DNA of 64,000 bases from Streptococcus suis (GCF_002964575.1 NZ_POQQ01000060.1:1-64000); one strand, 5' to 3'. Positions 11,611 to 20,504 are shown, counted from the first letter of the stretch. The notes: generated from the letters alone by a model not told the origin. Numbers and translations: made by a program.

Positions 11611-11886
11611 CTATTGATTAACAATTGATACATAGGGATTACCCGTTTTAGAAGCGCCAACTATCTTGACTTTTAAAGCTTCGTATAAAGTAATTCTATT
11701 TTCTAGAATATAAGACAACTCTTGGCCATCCATAAATAAAATTTTATCTCTATTTGCAAAGTCTTGAATTACCTCATCTCTAAAACCGTTTATTGAAAGA
11801 AACTGTCCTCGAGTTGAAGTTAGTTTTGTATCAACTTTTTGTTTTAAAGAGGCAATTTTCAAAGAATTTACTGGATTTTTTCCCAT
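11611..11886 (-). pseudogene. C-terminal fragment of a restriction-endonuclease-like protein
   Basis: 91 residues. FLSINGFRDEVIQDFA followed by ILFMDGQELSYILENRITLYEAL resembles the C-terminal end of Mrr-type restriction-endonuclease-fold proteins, which run GF-x-E...ILLLDG-x-D...LEGRI. The Met start at MGKNPVNSL is probably inside the original protein, because no nuclease catalytic core precedes it. No good ribosome site is seen. It is best read as the remnant of a defence-type nuclease next to PezAT; the assignment is by pattern memory and is uncertain. Confidence 0.45.
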
Positions 11887-12011
11887 TTCATTTCAACTAG
11901 ATAATCAAAACCTTCAAACCTATTTTTGAAGCTGTTGTTGTCTAATTTGAATTTTCTTCTCCTGTTTTAAACGATGATAGGAATTCCTCTTGAATTAGAT
12001 ACTGCATATAA

Positions 12012-12788
12012 CTATACATCGTTTCCATTACTTTTACTCATCTCCCTCAACCGTTCCTGTCCAACCTTCATCATCTCTTCCTCAACTTTACTCCACTCCC
12101 CGAAAAGGCAGTTTTGAAGAACTTCTGCTGCGGAACCTTCATCAGTTTCAGAATCATAGATACAAGTCCTATCTCTTTGATAAATCTGAATCTGGTCAAA
12201 GAGTTTATCGCTTTCAAGCTCCTTTAAGTTACCAACCAAATGCTCTACAATCCCATCATGGTGTTCTTTTGGTGTTGCTCTGGCCTGATTGGGATCGATG
12301 GCATAAAGTTCTTCGTAACGAATCAAGGTGCTGAGATAAGAAAGCTCTGGTTTAGTACCAATGACAGCTAAAGAGACTTGGTATCCTTTCGAAGCTAATA
12401 ATTGAGCAGTCTGACGAGGAACTTGAGTGGTACGCAAAGTCCCTTCAATCAGCAAATGATAACCTTGTGTGCTAAGTTCATCAACCAGATGCTCTACCAT
12501 TTTTCCTGCAAATCCCTTGGTATAGTCCACGCTGTCCTTGCCATACTTTTCTTGCAGGGCTAAGTAATTGGGATGCTGAGAACGGTAGCTGTCACCATCG
12601 ATGATAATGATATTACCTTGAAATTCCTTTTGCTTGATACGATGAATAGTCGTCTTACCTGCTCCGCTTTGTCCACCAAGTAAGATAGCTTTCGGTTGAT
12701 CTGGAAGCATCTTTCCCCGGGTTAAAGCCCGAATGGTTCGCTGCAAGGCCTTCTGAAATGCAGCCTCACTAAATTCTTCCAACCTCAT
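12012..12788 (-). CDS. pezT: Zeta-type toxin PezT
   Basis: 258 residues. The Walker A loop GGQSGAGKTTIH (about residues 38-49) and the downstream IIIDGDSYRSQHP with the catalytic Asp are those of zeta/PezT toxins, which phosphorylate UDP-N-acetylglucosamine and so block cell-wall synthesis (family knowledge). LIEGTLRTTQVP and LIRYEELYA also match the family. The start codon overlaps the pezA stop codon in a TAATG arrangement at 12786-12790, giving coupling of antitoxin and toxin translation. Nothing suggests inactivation. Confidence 0.93.
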   Translation of the reverse strand: MRLEEFSEAAFQKALQRTIRALTRGKMLPDQPKAILLGGQSGAGKTTIHRIKQKEFQGNIIIIDGDSYRSQHPNYLALQEKYGKDSVDYTKGFAGKMVEHLVDELSTQGYHLLIEGTLRTTQVPRQTAQLLASKGYQVSLAVIGTKPELSYLSTLIRYEELYAIDPNQARATPKEHHDGIVEHLVGNLKELESDKLFDQIQIYQRDRTCIYDSETDEGSAAEVLQNCLFGEWSKVEEEMMKVGQERLREMSKSNGNDV

Positions 12789-13264
12789 TAAGCCACCACC
12801 CGATGATACACCATGTCTAACATCCGCTCAATACCATCTAAATAGCCATTATAACGCTCGATTTCATCGAAAGTATCGACAAGGTAAATTTTCGTATTGA
12901 TCAATTCAGCCAAATCATCGCTCATGAGAATCCAAGGATTTGTTTCATCATCAAAAGCAATATCCTGACTATCTTGATATCGATAGAGCTGCGATAAAAT
13001 GGCTGCTCCACGTTCTTTTATCACTTCTACTTTTAAAGTCAATTGGTAATCTTCAACAGGTGTTAACATCTTGTCCTCCCCTACAATATCGATATAAGAG
13101 ACATTAAATTTCTGACAAATACGGTCGATAAGCTCTATTGAAACCGTACTGGTCCCATTTTCATAACGACTCAGGCTATTGCGTGAAATCCCGACCATTT
13201 TAGCAAATTCTGGTTGTGTTAAATCGTGTGTCTGGCGTATTGATTTTATATTGTCTCCGATCAT
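12788..13264 (-). CDS. pezA: Antitoxin PezA
   Basis: 158 residues from the ATG at 13264 (MIGDNIKSIRQTHDLTQPEFAKM), the usual PezA length, with an AGGAGG site 10 bases upstream; a longer frame to 13444 is not supported. An XRE helix-turn-helix (about residues 6-60, EFAKMVGISRNSLSRYENG) binds DNA, and the C-terminal helical half binds and neutralises PezT. An inverted repeat at 13314-13333 beside its promoter is the likely autoregulatory operator. Confidence 0.93.
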   Translation of the reverse strand: MIGDNIKSIRQTHDLTQPEFAKMVGISRNSLSRYENGTSTVSIELIDRICQKFNVSYIDIVGEDKMLTPVEDYQLTLKVEVIKERGAAILSQLYRYQDSQDIAFDDETNPWILMSDDLAELINTKIYLVDTFDEIERYNGYLDGIERMLDMVYHRVVA

Positions 13265-13292
13265 AGATAAAGACCTCCTCATATTTGCTTTC

Positions 13293-13333
13293 ATTATAAC
13301 ACAAAAACGACTGACGCACCATTTTTGGTGCGT
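13293..13333 (-). promoter_or_regulatory. pezAT promoter and palindromic operator
   Basis: On the minus strand a TATAAT (13298-13293) lies 29 bases before pezA. A perfect 8-bp inverted repeat (ACGCACCA-TTTT-TGGTGCGT, 13314-13333) covers the -35 position, which is itself a poor match. This layout fits repression by PezA or by the PezAT complex. Confidence 0.7.
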
Positions 13334-13385
13334 TCTTTGTTTTCTTATTTTTTGATTAGCCGTCTGCAAGACCCCTCGGAGAGCG

Positions 13386-13562
13386 TTTGTAGTTTTGATG
13401 GACCACAGGTCTGTCAAAACTACAAAAACATTACTTTTTGGCAAAAAGTAACAAAAATCTATCTTGAATCGAAGTCAATTGTTTATCTTACAGCTCAAAA
13501 ATATCGAACATAGGCCAGCGGGGAATAGCAAAGCGCCCCGCTGTTGCCCGCCATTCGGGCAA
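13386..13562. other. Cluster of three strong hairpins
   Basis: No gene is seen. Three inverted repeats follow one another: TTTGTAGTTTTGA with its complement (13386-13398 and 13414-13426), tipped by GACC-ACA-GGTC; CAGCGGGG and CCCCGCTG (13516-13523 and 13536-13543); TTGCCCG and CGGGCAA (13544-13550 and 13556-13562). A further TACTTTTTGGCAAAAAGTA palindrome lies at about 13432-13450. The local GC content of the last two is above the surroundings. Such clusters occur near transfer origins or relaxase genes of conjugative elements, but no relaxase is present. The stretch from 13563 to 13742 shows nothing else. Confidence 0.5.
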
Positions 13563-13742
13563 TCGAGCATGAATTTTCAGTTTCATAATAATAAAAATGG
13601 AGTTCTATATTTTCCATTTATTGGGCAAACATGGACTTTATAAATTTAGACCATTTTTCAACTATTAATGGACTTCATACATATCCAATTTGTATTCAAA
13701 GATGGATTACCTCAACCATCCATCTTAGTATCAATAAAATAA

Positions 13743-14510
13743 TTGAGTGATATATTCGACTACGGGATTACATTGGAAATCTTGACGACTAATCCTGCTA
13801 AAGTAGTTAAAATTCCTCCAAAACCTAAAGCTCATAAAAAACGTGTGATGGTATTGCATGATGAAGATTTAGCAAAATGGTTACAATTCCTTAATAGTCT
13901 TCAAAATACACGTGCTAATCGCCGTTTTAAAACGATTTGTAACACATTACTAGCATCTGCCTTACGAATTAATGAACTACTTGCTCTTGATATTGATGAT
14001 TTACTGTTTGATACAAATGAGATTCAAGTCAATAAAACATTAATGTGGAAGGCTAGGAATAAAAAATTAGGGATTAAAGGTGAGGTTGTCTGTAAGCAAA
14101 CACCGAAAACTGATGCTAGCAATCGGAATGTCTCCGTCCCTAGACAGGTTCTTGAGGAGCTCCGAGAATTTCATCTGGAAATGAACGCATATTTCACCAA
14201 GAAAGGGCTACCAGAAAGTTCGTTAATTTTTCCAACCATCTACGGGAATTATATGTGTGATAGGAACGAGCGTACAACTTTAGAAAAAAGATTAGAATCA
14301 ATCAACTTACCTAAGTATGGATTTCATCTCTTTCGGCATACACATGCTTCATTGATGTTGAATGCAGGAGCAAATTGGAAGGAATTACAGACACGTTTAG
14401 GGCACAAATCAATATCTACAACAATGGATACTTACGCTGAACTAGCTCCTAAAAAAATTCAAAACGCTGTGAACATCTTTACTCAAAAAATGAAAGAACT
14501 GACAGCTTAA
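13743..14510 (+). pseudogene. int: Tyrosine recombinase (integrase), N-terminally truncated
   Basis: About 255 codons remain of a phage/ICE-type integrase normally near 380-400 residues. The catalytic domain is intact: Arg in ASALRINELLAL, His-x-x-Arg in HLFRHTHASL, His in RLGHKSIST and Tyr in TMDTYAEL. A stop codon lies directly upstream in frame (13740-13742), the only start is TTG, and the arm-binding N-terminus is missing. The gene is therefore probably inactive. Its last 28 codons are matched by the remnant at 542-628, and CACTACC repeats follow both. Confidence 0.85.
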
Positions 14511-14640
14511 TTACATCACTACCCTTGTCACTACCTTTTACAAAAATGATCGTCACAATTTTTCGAAAATCCTTATTATAAAAGGATTTTCAACAACTGG
14601 GATAAGATAATATTTAACCTTCACTGAGGTGAAATAATTA
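14511..14640. other. Attachment-site-like DNA after the integrase remnant
   Basis: After the stop codon, CACTACCC and CACTACC repeats (14515-14540), an inverted repeat around 14565-14595 (AAAATCCTT and AAGGATTTT), and a TTCACTGAGGTGAAATA segment are seen. The first and last elements are also found after the integrase tail at 542-628. Confidence 0.45.
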
Positions 14641-14645
14641 AATTG

Positions 14646-14683
14646 AAAAAGCACTTGAAACCAATGATTTCAGGTGCTTTTTG
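14646..14683. terminator. Terminator after the integrase remnant
   Basis: AAAAAGCACTTGAAA pairs with TTTCAGGTGCTTTTT across a 7-base loop, flanked by A and T runs; it can work in both directions. Confidence 0.7.
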
Positions 14684-14827
14684 CTTGGTGTGACTGGTTT
14701 TGAAAGAAAAACAGTTGTTCTAATGAAATAGTCAAATTTTTATCAAACCATCTGAATAAAGCCATACAATCTATACATTTTTCTCTACACTTTTTCATTC
14801 AAAAACAAATAGATGACAAAGTCAAGC

Positions 14828-15433
14828 TCATCGACTTCCGTTCACTATCTCCACAAATCGATGGGTAAACTGGGCGGTCATTCCCCAGATATTTTCTGGT
14901 AGATTTTCATAAAAGGGGACGGAGCGTTTGTGATGACTGAAAGGATAGTCAACCCCACCTCTCAAGCGTTCAAAGGGAAAGTCACAATCTGGGACAATCT
15001 GTGAATCCAGTTGATAATAGACAGGGGCCGTTTTCAGCAAGGTTTCCAGTGGAACTGTAAAGAATCGAGCCACTTCATCATTTGGTTGAAGGGTCTGCCA
15101 GTCCAGGTCTAGTCGACCGACAAAGCAACGAATGGTTGACTGGGCAAAGACCAAATAATCAATTTCTCCCAATAGCTCAACTTGTTCAGCTTGAATACCT
15201 AGCTCCTCTATTACCTCTCGAATGGCGGCTTCTTCTGCTGTCTCGCCAGCCTCAATCCTGCCACCTGGAAAAGATACCTCTCCTGGCTGGGAAATAAACT
15301 CACTCCGAATCTCATATAGGACCTGCCACTGATTGTCTGACCATACTAAAGGCAGGAAGACTGCATAAGATCGTTTTTGACCCAAGGGCTGGGGCTGATA
15401 ATCTTTCAATAATGCCTGTAATTGATCAGTCAT
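14828..15433 (-). CDS. NUDIX hydrolase, CoA-pyrophosphatase-like
   Basis: 201 residues. The Nudix box reads GGRIEAGETAEEAAIREVIE followed by ELGI (about residues 57-79), with all catalytic Glu and Arg residues. FISQPGEVSFPGG just before it resembles the extra motif of CoA diphosphatases (YeaB/NUDT7 type). It likely hydrolyses CoA or a related nucleoside diphosphate compound in the cytoplasm. It is a single gene ahead of the HerA-like ATPase. Confidence 0.85.
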   Translation of the reverse strand: MTDQLQALLKDYQPQPLGQKRSYAVFLPLVWSDNQWQVLYEIRSEFISQPGEVSFPGGRIEAGETAEEAAIREVIEELGIQAEQVELLGEIDYLVFAQSTIRCFVGRLDLDWQTLQPNDEVARFFTVPLETLLKTAPVYYQLDSQIVPDCDFPFERLRGGVDYPFSHHKRSVPFYENLPENIWGMTAQFTHRFVEIVNGSR

Positions 15434-15510
15434 AACAACTCCTTACTAGTTAGTGATTTGTATCCATTTTAACGATTTTTTTAACATCTGGCAAGAACTT
15501 TGTTTCGATA

Positions 15511-15540
15511 AAAAAACTGAGAAGTTTCCTTCCCAGTTTA
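15511..15540 (-). terminator. Terminator of the HerA-like ATPase gene
   Basis: On the minus strand AAACTGGGAAGG and CTTCTCAGTTT pair around a short loop and end in a T run, just past the stop codon at 15546. Confidence 0.7.
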
Positions 15541-15545
15541 GTCCT

Positions 15546-17078
15546 TTATTTTCCTTTTAACATCCCCATAATGCCACGAGTTACCACGCGCCCAACTTCC
15601 CGTCCGACCTGGCTCATCAGGTTCTTGGTAAAGCGGTCCATCATGGAATCTGTTTTGCGACTGGCTGGCTGACTGGCTCTTTGAGCTGCTTTTGCCGCTT
15701 CTTTCTGAGCTTTTTCTTCCATTTTTGCAGCTTCTTTAGCTTCTTTTTCTGCCCGCTTTTCCGCCTCGGCCTGCTCTGCTTTTTTGATGAGTTCAGCTTC
15801 TTTAGCCTCTGTCATGGCTAAAATCTGCTCATGGGCAGATTCACGGTTGACCGCGTCAGCATATTTTTCCATCAAAGGAGAATTATTGATGACAGACAAG
15901 AGGGCACTCGGCTCCACTGTTCCAAGCATACTCTTCGGTGGGTAAATCAAAACCCGATCCGCAAAGCTTGGTGTGCCGTCTGCTTGAAGGGTAGACACAA
16001 CCGCTTCCCCCACCTGCAACTCCTGAATGACCTTAGCCAAATCCTCCCCACCTTCTTGACGGAAGGTTTCGGCGACAGTCGCAACTGTTTTGAGCTCTTT
16101 TGGTGTAAAGGCGCGAAGACCGTGTTGGATGCGATTTCCCAACTGAGCTGCCACGCTATCAGGAATATCCGTCGGATTCTGGGTGACAAAGAAGACACCT
16201 ACACCTTTTGAACGAATCAAACGAACAATCAATTCAATCTTTTCAAGAAGAACTTTTGGAGCGTCCTTGAAGAGAACATGGGCCTCGTCAAAGAAGAAGA
16301 CCATCTTAGGCTTGTCCAAATCCCCCACCTCAGGCAGCACTTCATAGAGTTCTGACAAAAGGCTGAGCAGGACTGTCGAATAAAGAGTTGGTTGATTGAA
16401 CAACTCAGTAGCTTGGAGGACGTTAATAACCCCACGACCATCTTCTGCCGTACGCATCAAGTCAGCAATGTCAAGGCTTGGCTCACCGAAGAAAATCTTA
16501 CCACCTTGTTGCTCCAAAACAACCAGGCTACGCAAGATGGCGCCAACCGAACGAGCTGGAATATTTCCATAATATTGGCTCAGCTCTGCTGCATTTTCAA
16601 CCACAAAATTGAGCATGGCCCGCAGGTCCATCAGGTCAATCAGAAGAAGCCCACGCTCATCTGCCACACTGAAAACGATATTCAAGATGGACTCCTGAGT
16701 ATCATTCAAGCCCAGTAAGCGTGTCAATAAGACAGGTCCCAGCTCTGAAATGGTCATGCGGACAGGTGTACCATTTTCACCCAAGACATCCCACAACTCC
16801 ACAGGATAGCCAACTGGGCTATAATCAGGATAGTGAGTCTTCTCCAGACGACTAGGGTCAATCTCCTTGGTATTGGCCGCAACCAAGCTATTCAAGTCCC
16901 CCTTGATATCTGATAGGAAGACAGGAATGCCCGCATCACTCAACTGCTCCGCCAAAACCTTCAAGGTCACCGTCTTCCCTGTACCTGTCGCACCTGCGAT
17001 GATTCCATGACGATTGAGTCGCTTGAGCTGCATCTCCGCTCGACTACTTCCATAGCCAAAAGCAATAACATCTGACAT
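15546..17078 (-). CDS. HerA/YjgR-like ATPase (DUF853)
   Basis: 510 residues. The Walker A loop GATGTGKTVTLK (about residues 30-41) and the Walker B strand MVFFFDEAHVLF, plus the arginine-bearing LGNRIQHGLRAFTPKEL, identify a HerA-like hexameric P-loop ATPase of the YjgR/DUF853 family. The region about residues 430-480 is a highly charged Glu/Lys/Ala-rich coiled coil, followed by a basic C-terminal tail. DNA translocation is inferred from the fold; the cellular role of this family is not established. Confidence 0.85.
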   Translation of the reverse strand: MSDVIAFGYGSSRAEMQLKRLNRHGIIAGATGTGKTVTLKVLAEQLSDAGIPVFLSDIKGDLNSLVAANTKEIDPSRLEKTHYPDYSPVGYPVELWDVLGENGTPVRMTISELGPVLLTRLLGLNDTQESILNIVFSVADERGLLLIDLMDLRAMLNFVVENAAELSQYYGNIPARSVGAILRSLVVLEQQGGKIFFGEPSLDIADLMRTAEDGRGVINVLQATELFNQPTLYSTVLLSLLSELYEVLPEVGDLDKPKMVFFFDEAHVLFKDAPKVLLEKIELIVRLIRSKGVGVFFVTQNPTDIPDSVAAQLGNRIQHGLRAFTPKELKTVATVAETFRQEGGEDLAKVIQELQVGEAVVSTLQADGTPSFADRVLIYPPKSMLGTVEPSALLSVINNSPLMEKYADAVNRESAHEQILAMTEAKEAELIKKAEQAEAEKRAEKEAKEAAKMEEKAQKEAAKAAQRASQPASRKTDSMMDRFTKNLMSQVGREVGRVVTRGIMGMLKGK

Positions 17079-17275
17079 ATACTTGCCTCTTTTCCGATTT
17101 TTTCTAGCTTTATTGTAGCATAATTTTTAGGAAAATAGCAGAGCAGACAACTTATTTTCTCCTGTGAAAGAAACTATAAAAATGAAAATCTAATGGACAA
17201 TTTTTATGATTTTTGAACAGATGTTGGCTTATGATAAATTGATAACGGTTACTTGAGTTTTTTACCGAAAAACAC

Positions 17276-17304
17276 TTACATTTTTAGTTGTTTTCTGTTA
17301 TACT
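17276..17304 (+). promoter_or_regulatory. Possible promoter of the formate/nitrite transporter gene
   Basis: TATACT (17299-17304) is preceded at 17 bases by a weak TTACAT. The region upstream is AT-rich and contains no other clear box. Confidence 0.4.
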
Positions 17305-17353
17305 CTTTTATTGTGAGAACATTATCAAATATGATTATATAAAGGGGATTATT

Positions 17354-18154
17354 ATGGCAGCACAACAAGACTCGCTGATTTATAATATCGACAAAAGTAT
17401 CAAGAAAAAAGCTGACTTGATCGAAAGCAACTACTTTGCCTACGCCATCCGTGCCACCATGGCGAGTGTCTATTTGGCAATCGGTTTGGCTATCTCAGTT
17501 TATACAGCTGATAAGCTCAATCATATTGTTGAAGGCTTAGGAAAATTCAGTTACGCTTTGATGTTCGGTTGGTGCTTGGTCATGATTTTGTATATGAATG
17601 CTGAGCTTGGTACATCAAACATGATGTATATGACATCTGCCGTTCACCGCAAGGTCATCCCTACAAAGACTGCCTTGAAAATCTTAGCAACATGTATTTT
17701 CTTCAACTTTGTCGGTGCGGTTATAGTCTGCTTCCTCTTGTCACTAACATTGCCATATCAGCATATTGACCCACACAGCTACTTGTTAGAAGCAACCGTT
17801 GCTAAATTAGCTAAGACACCATTGACCCAATTTGTAGAAGGTATCTTCGCTAACATCGTTGTAAATATTGCAGTATTTGTTACTATGCGTATGAAAGACG
17901 ATGCTGGACGTGTTATTTCATTGATCTTTATCATCTTCATCTTCGCCTTCTTAGGCTTTGAGCACGTTATCGCTAACTTCTCAACCTTCTCCCTTGCCTT
18001 CTTTGCAAATGGTGGGCCAGTTGAAGGAATGAATCTATTGAGCGTCTTGAGCAACTTCCTCTTCTCAGGTTTAGGAAACTATGTTGGCGGTGGTCTCTTA
18101 ATCGGTCTTCTCTATAGCTGGTTGAGCGATAAATCAAAACTTTACGTTGACTAA
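17354..18154 (+). CDS. Formate/nitrite transporter family channel
   Basis: 266 residues from the ATG at 17354 (MAAQQDSLIYNIDKSI), which has AAAGGGG 8 bases upstream; an upstream start at 17288 would overlap the promoter. Six hydrophobic helices with ASVYLAIGLAISV, GWCLVMILYMNAELGTSNM, NFVGAVIVCFLLSL and NYVGGGLLIGLLYSWL fit the pentameric FNT channel family, which passes formate, nitrite or related small anions. In a fermenting streptococcus, formate from pyruvate formate-lyase is the likely substrate (inference). Confidence 0.88.
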   Translation: MAAQQDSLIYNIDKSIKKKADLIESNYFAYAIRATMASVYLAIGLAISVYTADKLNHIVEGLGKFSYALMFGWCLVMILYMNAELGTSNMMYMTSAVHRKVIPTKTALKILATCIFFNFVGAVIVCFLLSLTLPYQHIDPHSYLLEATVAKLAKTPLTQFVEGIFANIVVNIAVFVTMRMKDDAGRVISLIFIIFIFAFLGFEHVIANFSTFSLAFFANGGPVEGMNLLSVLSNFLFSGLGNYVGGGLLIGLLYSWLSDKSKLYVD

Positions 18155-18164
18155 TATAACGATT

Positions 18165-18193
18165 TACGGTTGGACTTCCAACCGTATTTTTTT
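18165..18193 (+). terminator. Terminator of the formate/nitrite transporter gene
   Basis: TACGGTTGG and CCAACCGTA form a 9-bp stem with a 4-base loop and are followed by seven T. Confidence 0.9.
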
Positions 18194-18214
18194 ACTTTTT
18201 TTGCACAAATATTG

Positions 18215-18260
18215 TTGACAAAATATGTATTTAGGTGTATATTTTATATATACTAAGATT
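18215..18260 (+). promoter_or_regulatory. Promoter and possible operator of the PadR operon
   Basis: TTGACA (18215-18220) and TATATT (18238-18243) are spaced by 17 bases. A palindromic GTATATTTTATATATAC overlaps and follows the -10 box, and further ATATAC repeats follow to about 18280. Repression by the PadR protein encoded next is plausible. Confidence 0.65.
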
Positions 18261-18332
18261 TGATATATAACAAATATACAAATATGCCAAATCTGAACCT
18301 ACGTACACAACCATCAAGGAAAGGAGTGTCCT

Positions 18333-18659
18333 ATGCATTTTCCAGTCCCCGCAGTGCTGACGGAATTTCTCATCATGGCTATTTTAGAATCCGATGATTC
18401 TTACGGCTACGAAATCTGTCAGACCATCAAACTGATTGCCAACATCAAGGAGTCAGCCCTCTATCCTATCTTGAAAAAGCTAGAGCAGAATGACTTTTTG
18501 ACCACCTACTCCCAAGAATACCAAGGTCGGATGCGCAAGTATTACAGCCTGACCCAGCTGGGCCATGAAGAACTGGTTCGGCTCAAAGATGATTGGGATA
18601 CCTATACAACAACCATCAATGGTATTATAGAAGGGAGCGTCCGCCATGACAAGAACTGA
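18333..18659 (+). CDS. PadR-family transcriptional regulator
   Basis: 108-residue winged-helix protein. The PadR domain covers nearly all of it: LTEFLIMAILESDDSYGYEICQ, SALYPILKKLEQNDFLTTY and YYSLTQLGHEEL. It is the first gene of a three-gene operon whose other members are DUF1700 and DUF4097 proteins, a pairing seen widely in Firmicutes. PadR regulators usually repress their own operon and respond to envelope or drug stress. It overlaps the next gene by 14 bases. Confidence 0.9.
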   Translation: MHFPVPAVLTEFLIMAILESDDSYGYEICQTIKLIANIKESALYPILKKLEQNDFLTTYSQEYQGRMRKYYSLTQLGHEELVRLKDDWDTYTTTINGIIEGSVRHDKN

Positions 18660-19401
18660 GTACATGGAGCAGTTAGAAAAACACTTGAAGAAACTGCCCC
18701 ACAAGGAATACTTCGAAGCCATCAACTTCTTCAATGAATACTTCGACGAGGCTGGCCCAGAGCATGAAGCTGAGATTATCGAAGAACTAGGATCTCCAAA
18801 GGAAGCTGCCAGCGAACTCATTAACAACATCCTCAATAAGCAAATTCAAGAGGATAAGGAAAGCAAGGAACCGCTCCAGCTCACTTGGAAACACTGGGCT
18901 GGCCTAGGAGCCTTGAGTATGATGGGATTCTTCTCCTTCTTCCTACTCTTTATTATGGGCGAATTTATCGGCTTCATCCCCCTCTTTGCGACCCTCATTC
19001 TTGGTGCATTTTTCCTCGGTCGCTACTTCCGTAATTTTAGCCAGACCAAACGAACACTCTGGTTAGCTATCCTTGCAGTCATTTCCCTGCCTATCGCCAT
19101 TCCACTCTTGCTCATTCTCCTAGCTAGCCTATTGGGATTGGTGGTCCTTATCCTAGCCCTCATTGTCGGTGCCTTTGTTTTGGGTGTCGGACTTCTCACC
19201 AGCGGTGGCTATCTGATTTGGGAAGCCTTTAGCCTGATGTCTGAAGGATTTAACATCTTCCTCATGGGCTTTGGCTCAGGATTGTCACTGATTGGTGGCG
19301 CCATTCTTATCTACATCTTGACTGGATTTTTTGCCTACTGGTCTTGGCGCTTGGTCAAGGCTTGCTTCAAATGGATCTTGAAACGAGGTAAACGAGCATG
19401 A
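18646..19401 (+). CDS. DUF1700 membrane protein
   Basis: 251 residues. The N-terminal DUF1700 segment (about residues 1-70, YMEQLEKHLKKLPHKEYFEA and EIIEELGSPKEAASELI) is soluble and helical; about residues 85-245 hold five or six hydrophobic segments. The family has no fixed function; it is nearly always encoded between a PadR regulator and a DUF4097 protein, as here. The start overlaps padR and the stop overlaps the next gene, so all three are translationally coupled. Confidence 0.85.
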   Translation: MTRTEYMEQLEKHLKKLPHKEYFEAINFFNEYFDEAGPEHEAEIIEELGSPKEAASELINNILNKQIQEDKESKEPLQLTWKHWAGLGALSMMGFFSFFLLFIMGEFIGFIPLFATLILGAFFLGRYFRNFSQTKRTLWLAILAVISLPIAIPLLLILLASLLGLVVLILALIVGAFVLGVGLLTSGGYLIWEAFSLMSEGFNIFLMGFGSGLSLIGGAILIYILTGFFAYWSWRLVKACFKWILKRGKRA

Positions 19402-20459
19402 AAAAGAAACTAACCATGGCCATTATTATCGGCTTTGTCAGCCTGATTACAGGCTTAATTCTAGCTGGAATTGGATTTTTTACTGGGGGCATCACTCGTT
19501 TGGAAGAGGTAGCTATTCCAAAAGAAATTCACAAGACTTACACCGACCTGAATAGCATCAATATTGACTTTATCCCCCATAGCGTCTCTATCAAAGAGTC
19601 TAGCGATAACAACTACCATGTGACCTATGCTAATTCTGACAACAATATGCAGTCTCCGCTCACCCTTTCTGAAAAGGATGGCGCATTAACCCTTTCTGCT
19701 CAACGACGAGAGTTTAAAATCGAAGGAATTATGCAGTTTTTCGGGGAACTTTTAGCTCAGGGAAAAGTAGATGTTAGCCTGGTTACCATTGAAATTCCAA
19801 AAGGAAAGACCTTGAATAAATTGGAAGGTCATACTATCGATTTCTATTACGGCAGTAACTTCACCATAGAGAATGTTCATATCAAAGAAATCAATCTGGA
19901 AGGTAATATCGATCTGACCAATAGCCATATCGACAGCGGTACGCTGAATACCCACTTCTTTCATATCACCAATTCTAGTCTGAAAAATCTTGACATTTCC
20001 ATCAATGATTCCAGTCTTCGCCTTTCTAAAACCAGTCTGGAAAATGTGAACATTGAGAATTACTACGACTTGTCCGCTTCGCAAATCACTCTAAAAGGAA
20101 ACAATGTCTTCACCCCTACCAAGACCAATTCCTACAATCACACAAGACTTGACTTGACCGAGCAAAGCCTACAAGACATCAATCTCACTATCAGCACACA
20201 GTTAGACCTAATGGCATTGGCTCAAGAGCAGGGCTACTACGCAGAAAATGAGAGAGAGCTGGAAGAAATGATGGGGGACCTGACCCATCTCGAGAAGAGA
20301 TTTGAAACCATGGGTATTTACACCAGCGGAGTCTATGAAAAGCTTCCTATAAAAAAAGAAGACCATAAACAAAGTCTGACCTTAGAGAACAAAAATAGTA
20401 AGAACAGCCTGACCATCGAGGCAATCAATGCGACTATTAACTTTGGCTTCTTAGAATAG
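19398..20459 (+). CDS. DUF4097-type beta-repeat envelope protein
   Basis: 353 residues. One N-terminal membrane segment (LTMAIIIGFVSLITGLILAG, about residues 4-23) is followed by an extracellular region rich in short repeated strands (DLTNSHIDSGTLNTH, ITNSSLKNLDISIND, RLSKTSLENVNIEN), the pattern of DUF4097 adhesin-like beta-repeat domains. The C-terminal part (about residues 255-300) is helical and charged. It probably senses or binds something at the cell surface with the DUF1700 partner; that role is inferred from context only. Confidence 0.8.
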   Translation: MKKKLTMAIIIGFVSLITGLILAGIGFFTGGITRLEEVAIPKEIHKTYTDLNSINIDFIPHSVSIKESSDNNYHVTYANSDNNMQSPLTLSEKDGALTLSAQRREFKIEGIMQFFGELLAQGKVDVSLVTIEIPKGKTLNKLEGHTIDFYYGSNFTIENVHIKEINLEGNIDLTNSHIDSGTLNTHFFHITNSSLKNLDISINDSSLRLSKTSLENVNIENYYDLSASQITLKGNNVFTPTKTNSYNHTRLDLTEQSLQDINLTISTQLDLMALAQEQGYYAENERELEEMMGDLTHLEKRFETMGIYTSGVYEKLPIKKEDHKQSLTLENKNSKNSLTIEAINATINFGFLE

Positions 20460-20467
20460 AAGATAGT

Positions 20468-20501
20468 AAAACCAACTGTTCACATGGAGCAGTTGGTTTT
20501 A
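20468..20501. terminator. Bidirectional terminator
   Basis: AAAACCAACTG pairs with CAGTTGGTTTT around an 11-base loop between two convergent genes. Confidence 0.85.
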
Positions 20502-20504
20502 TTA

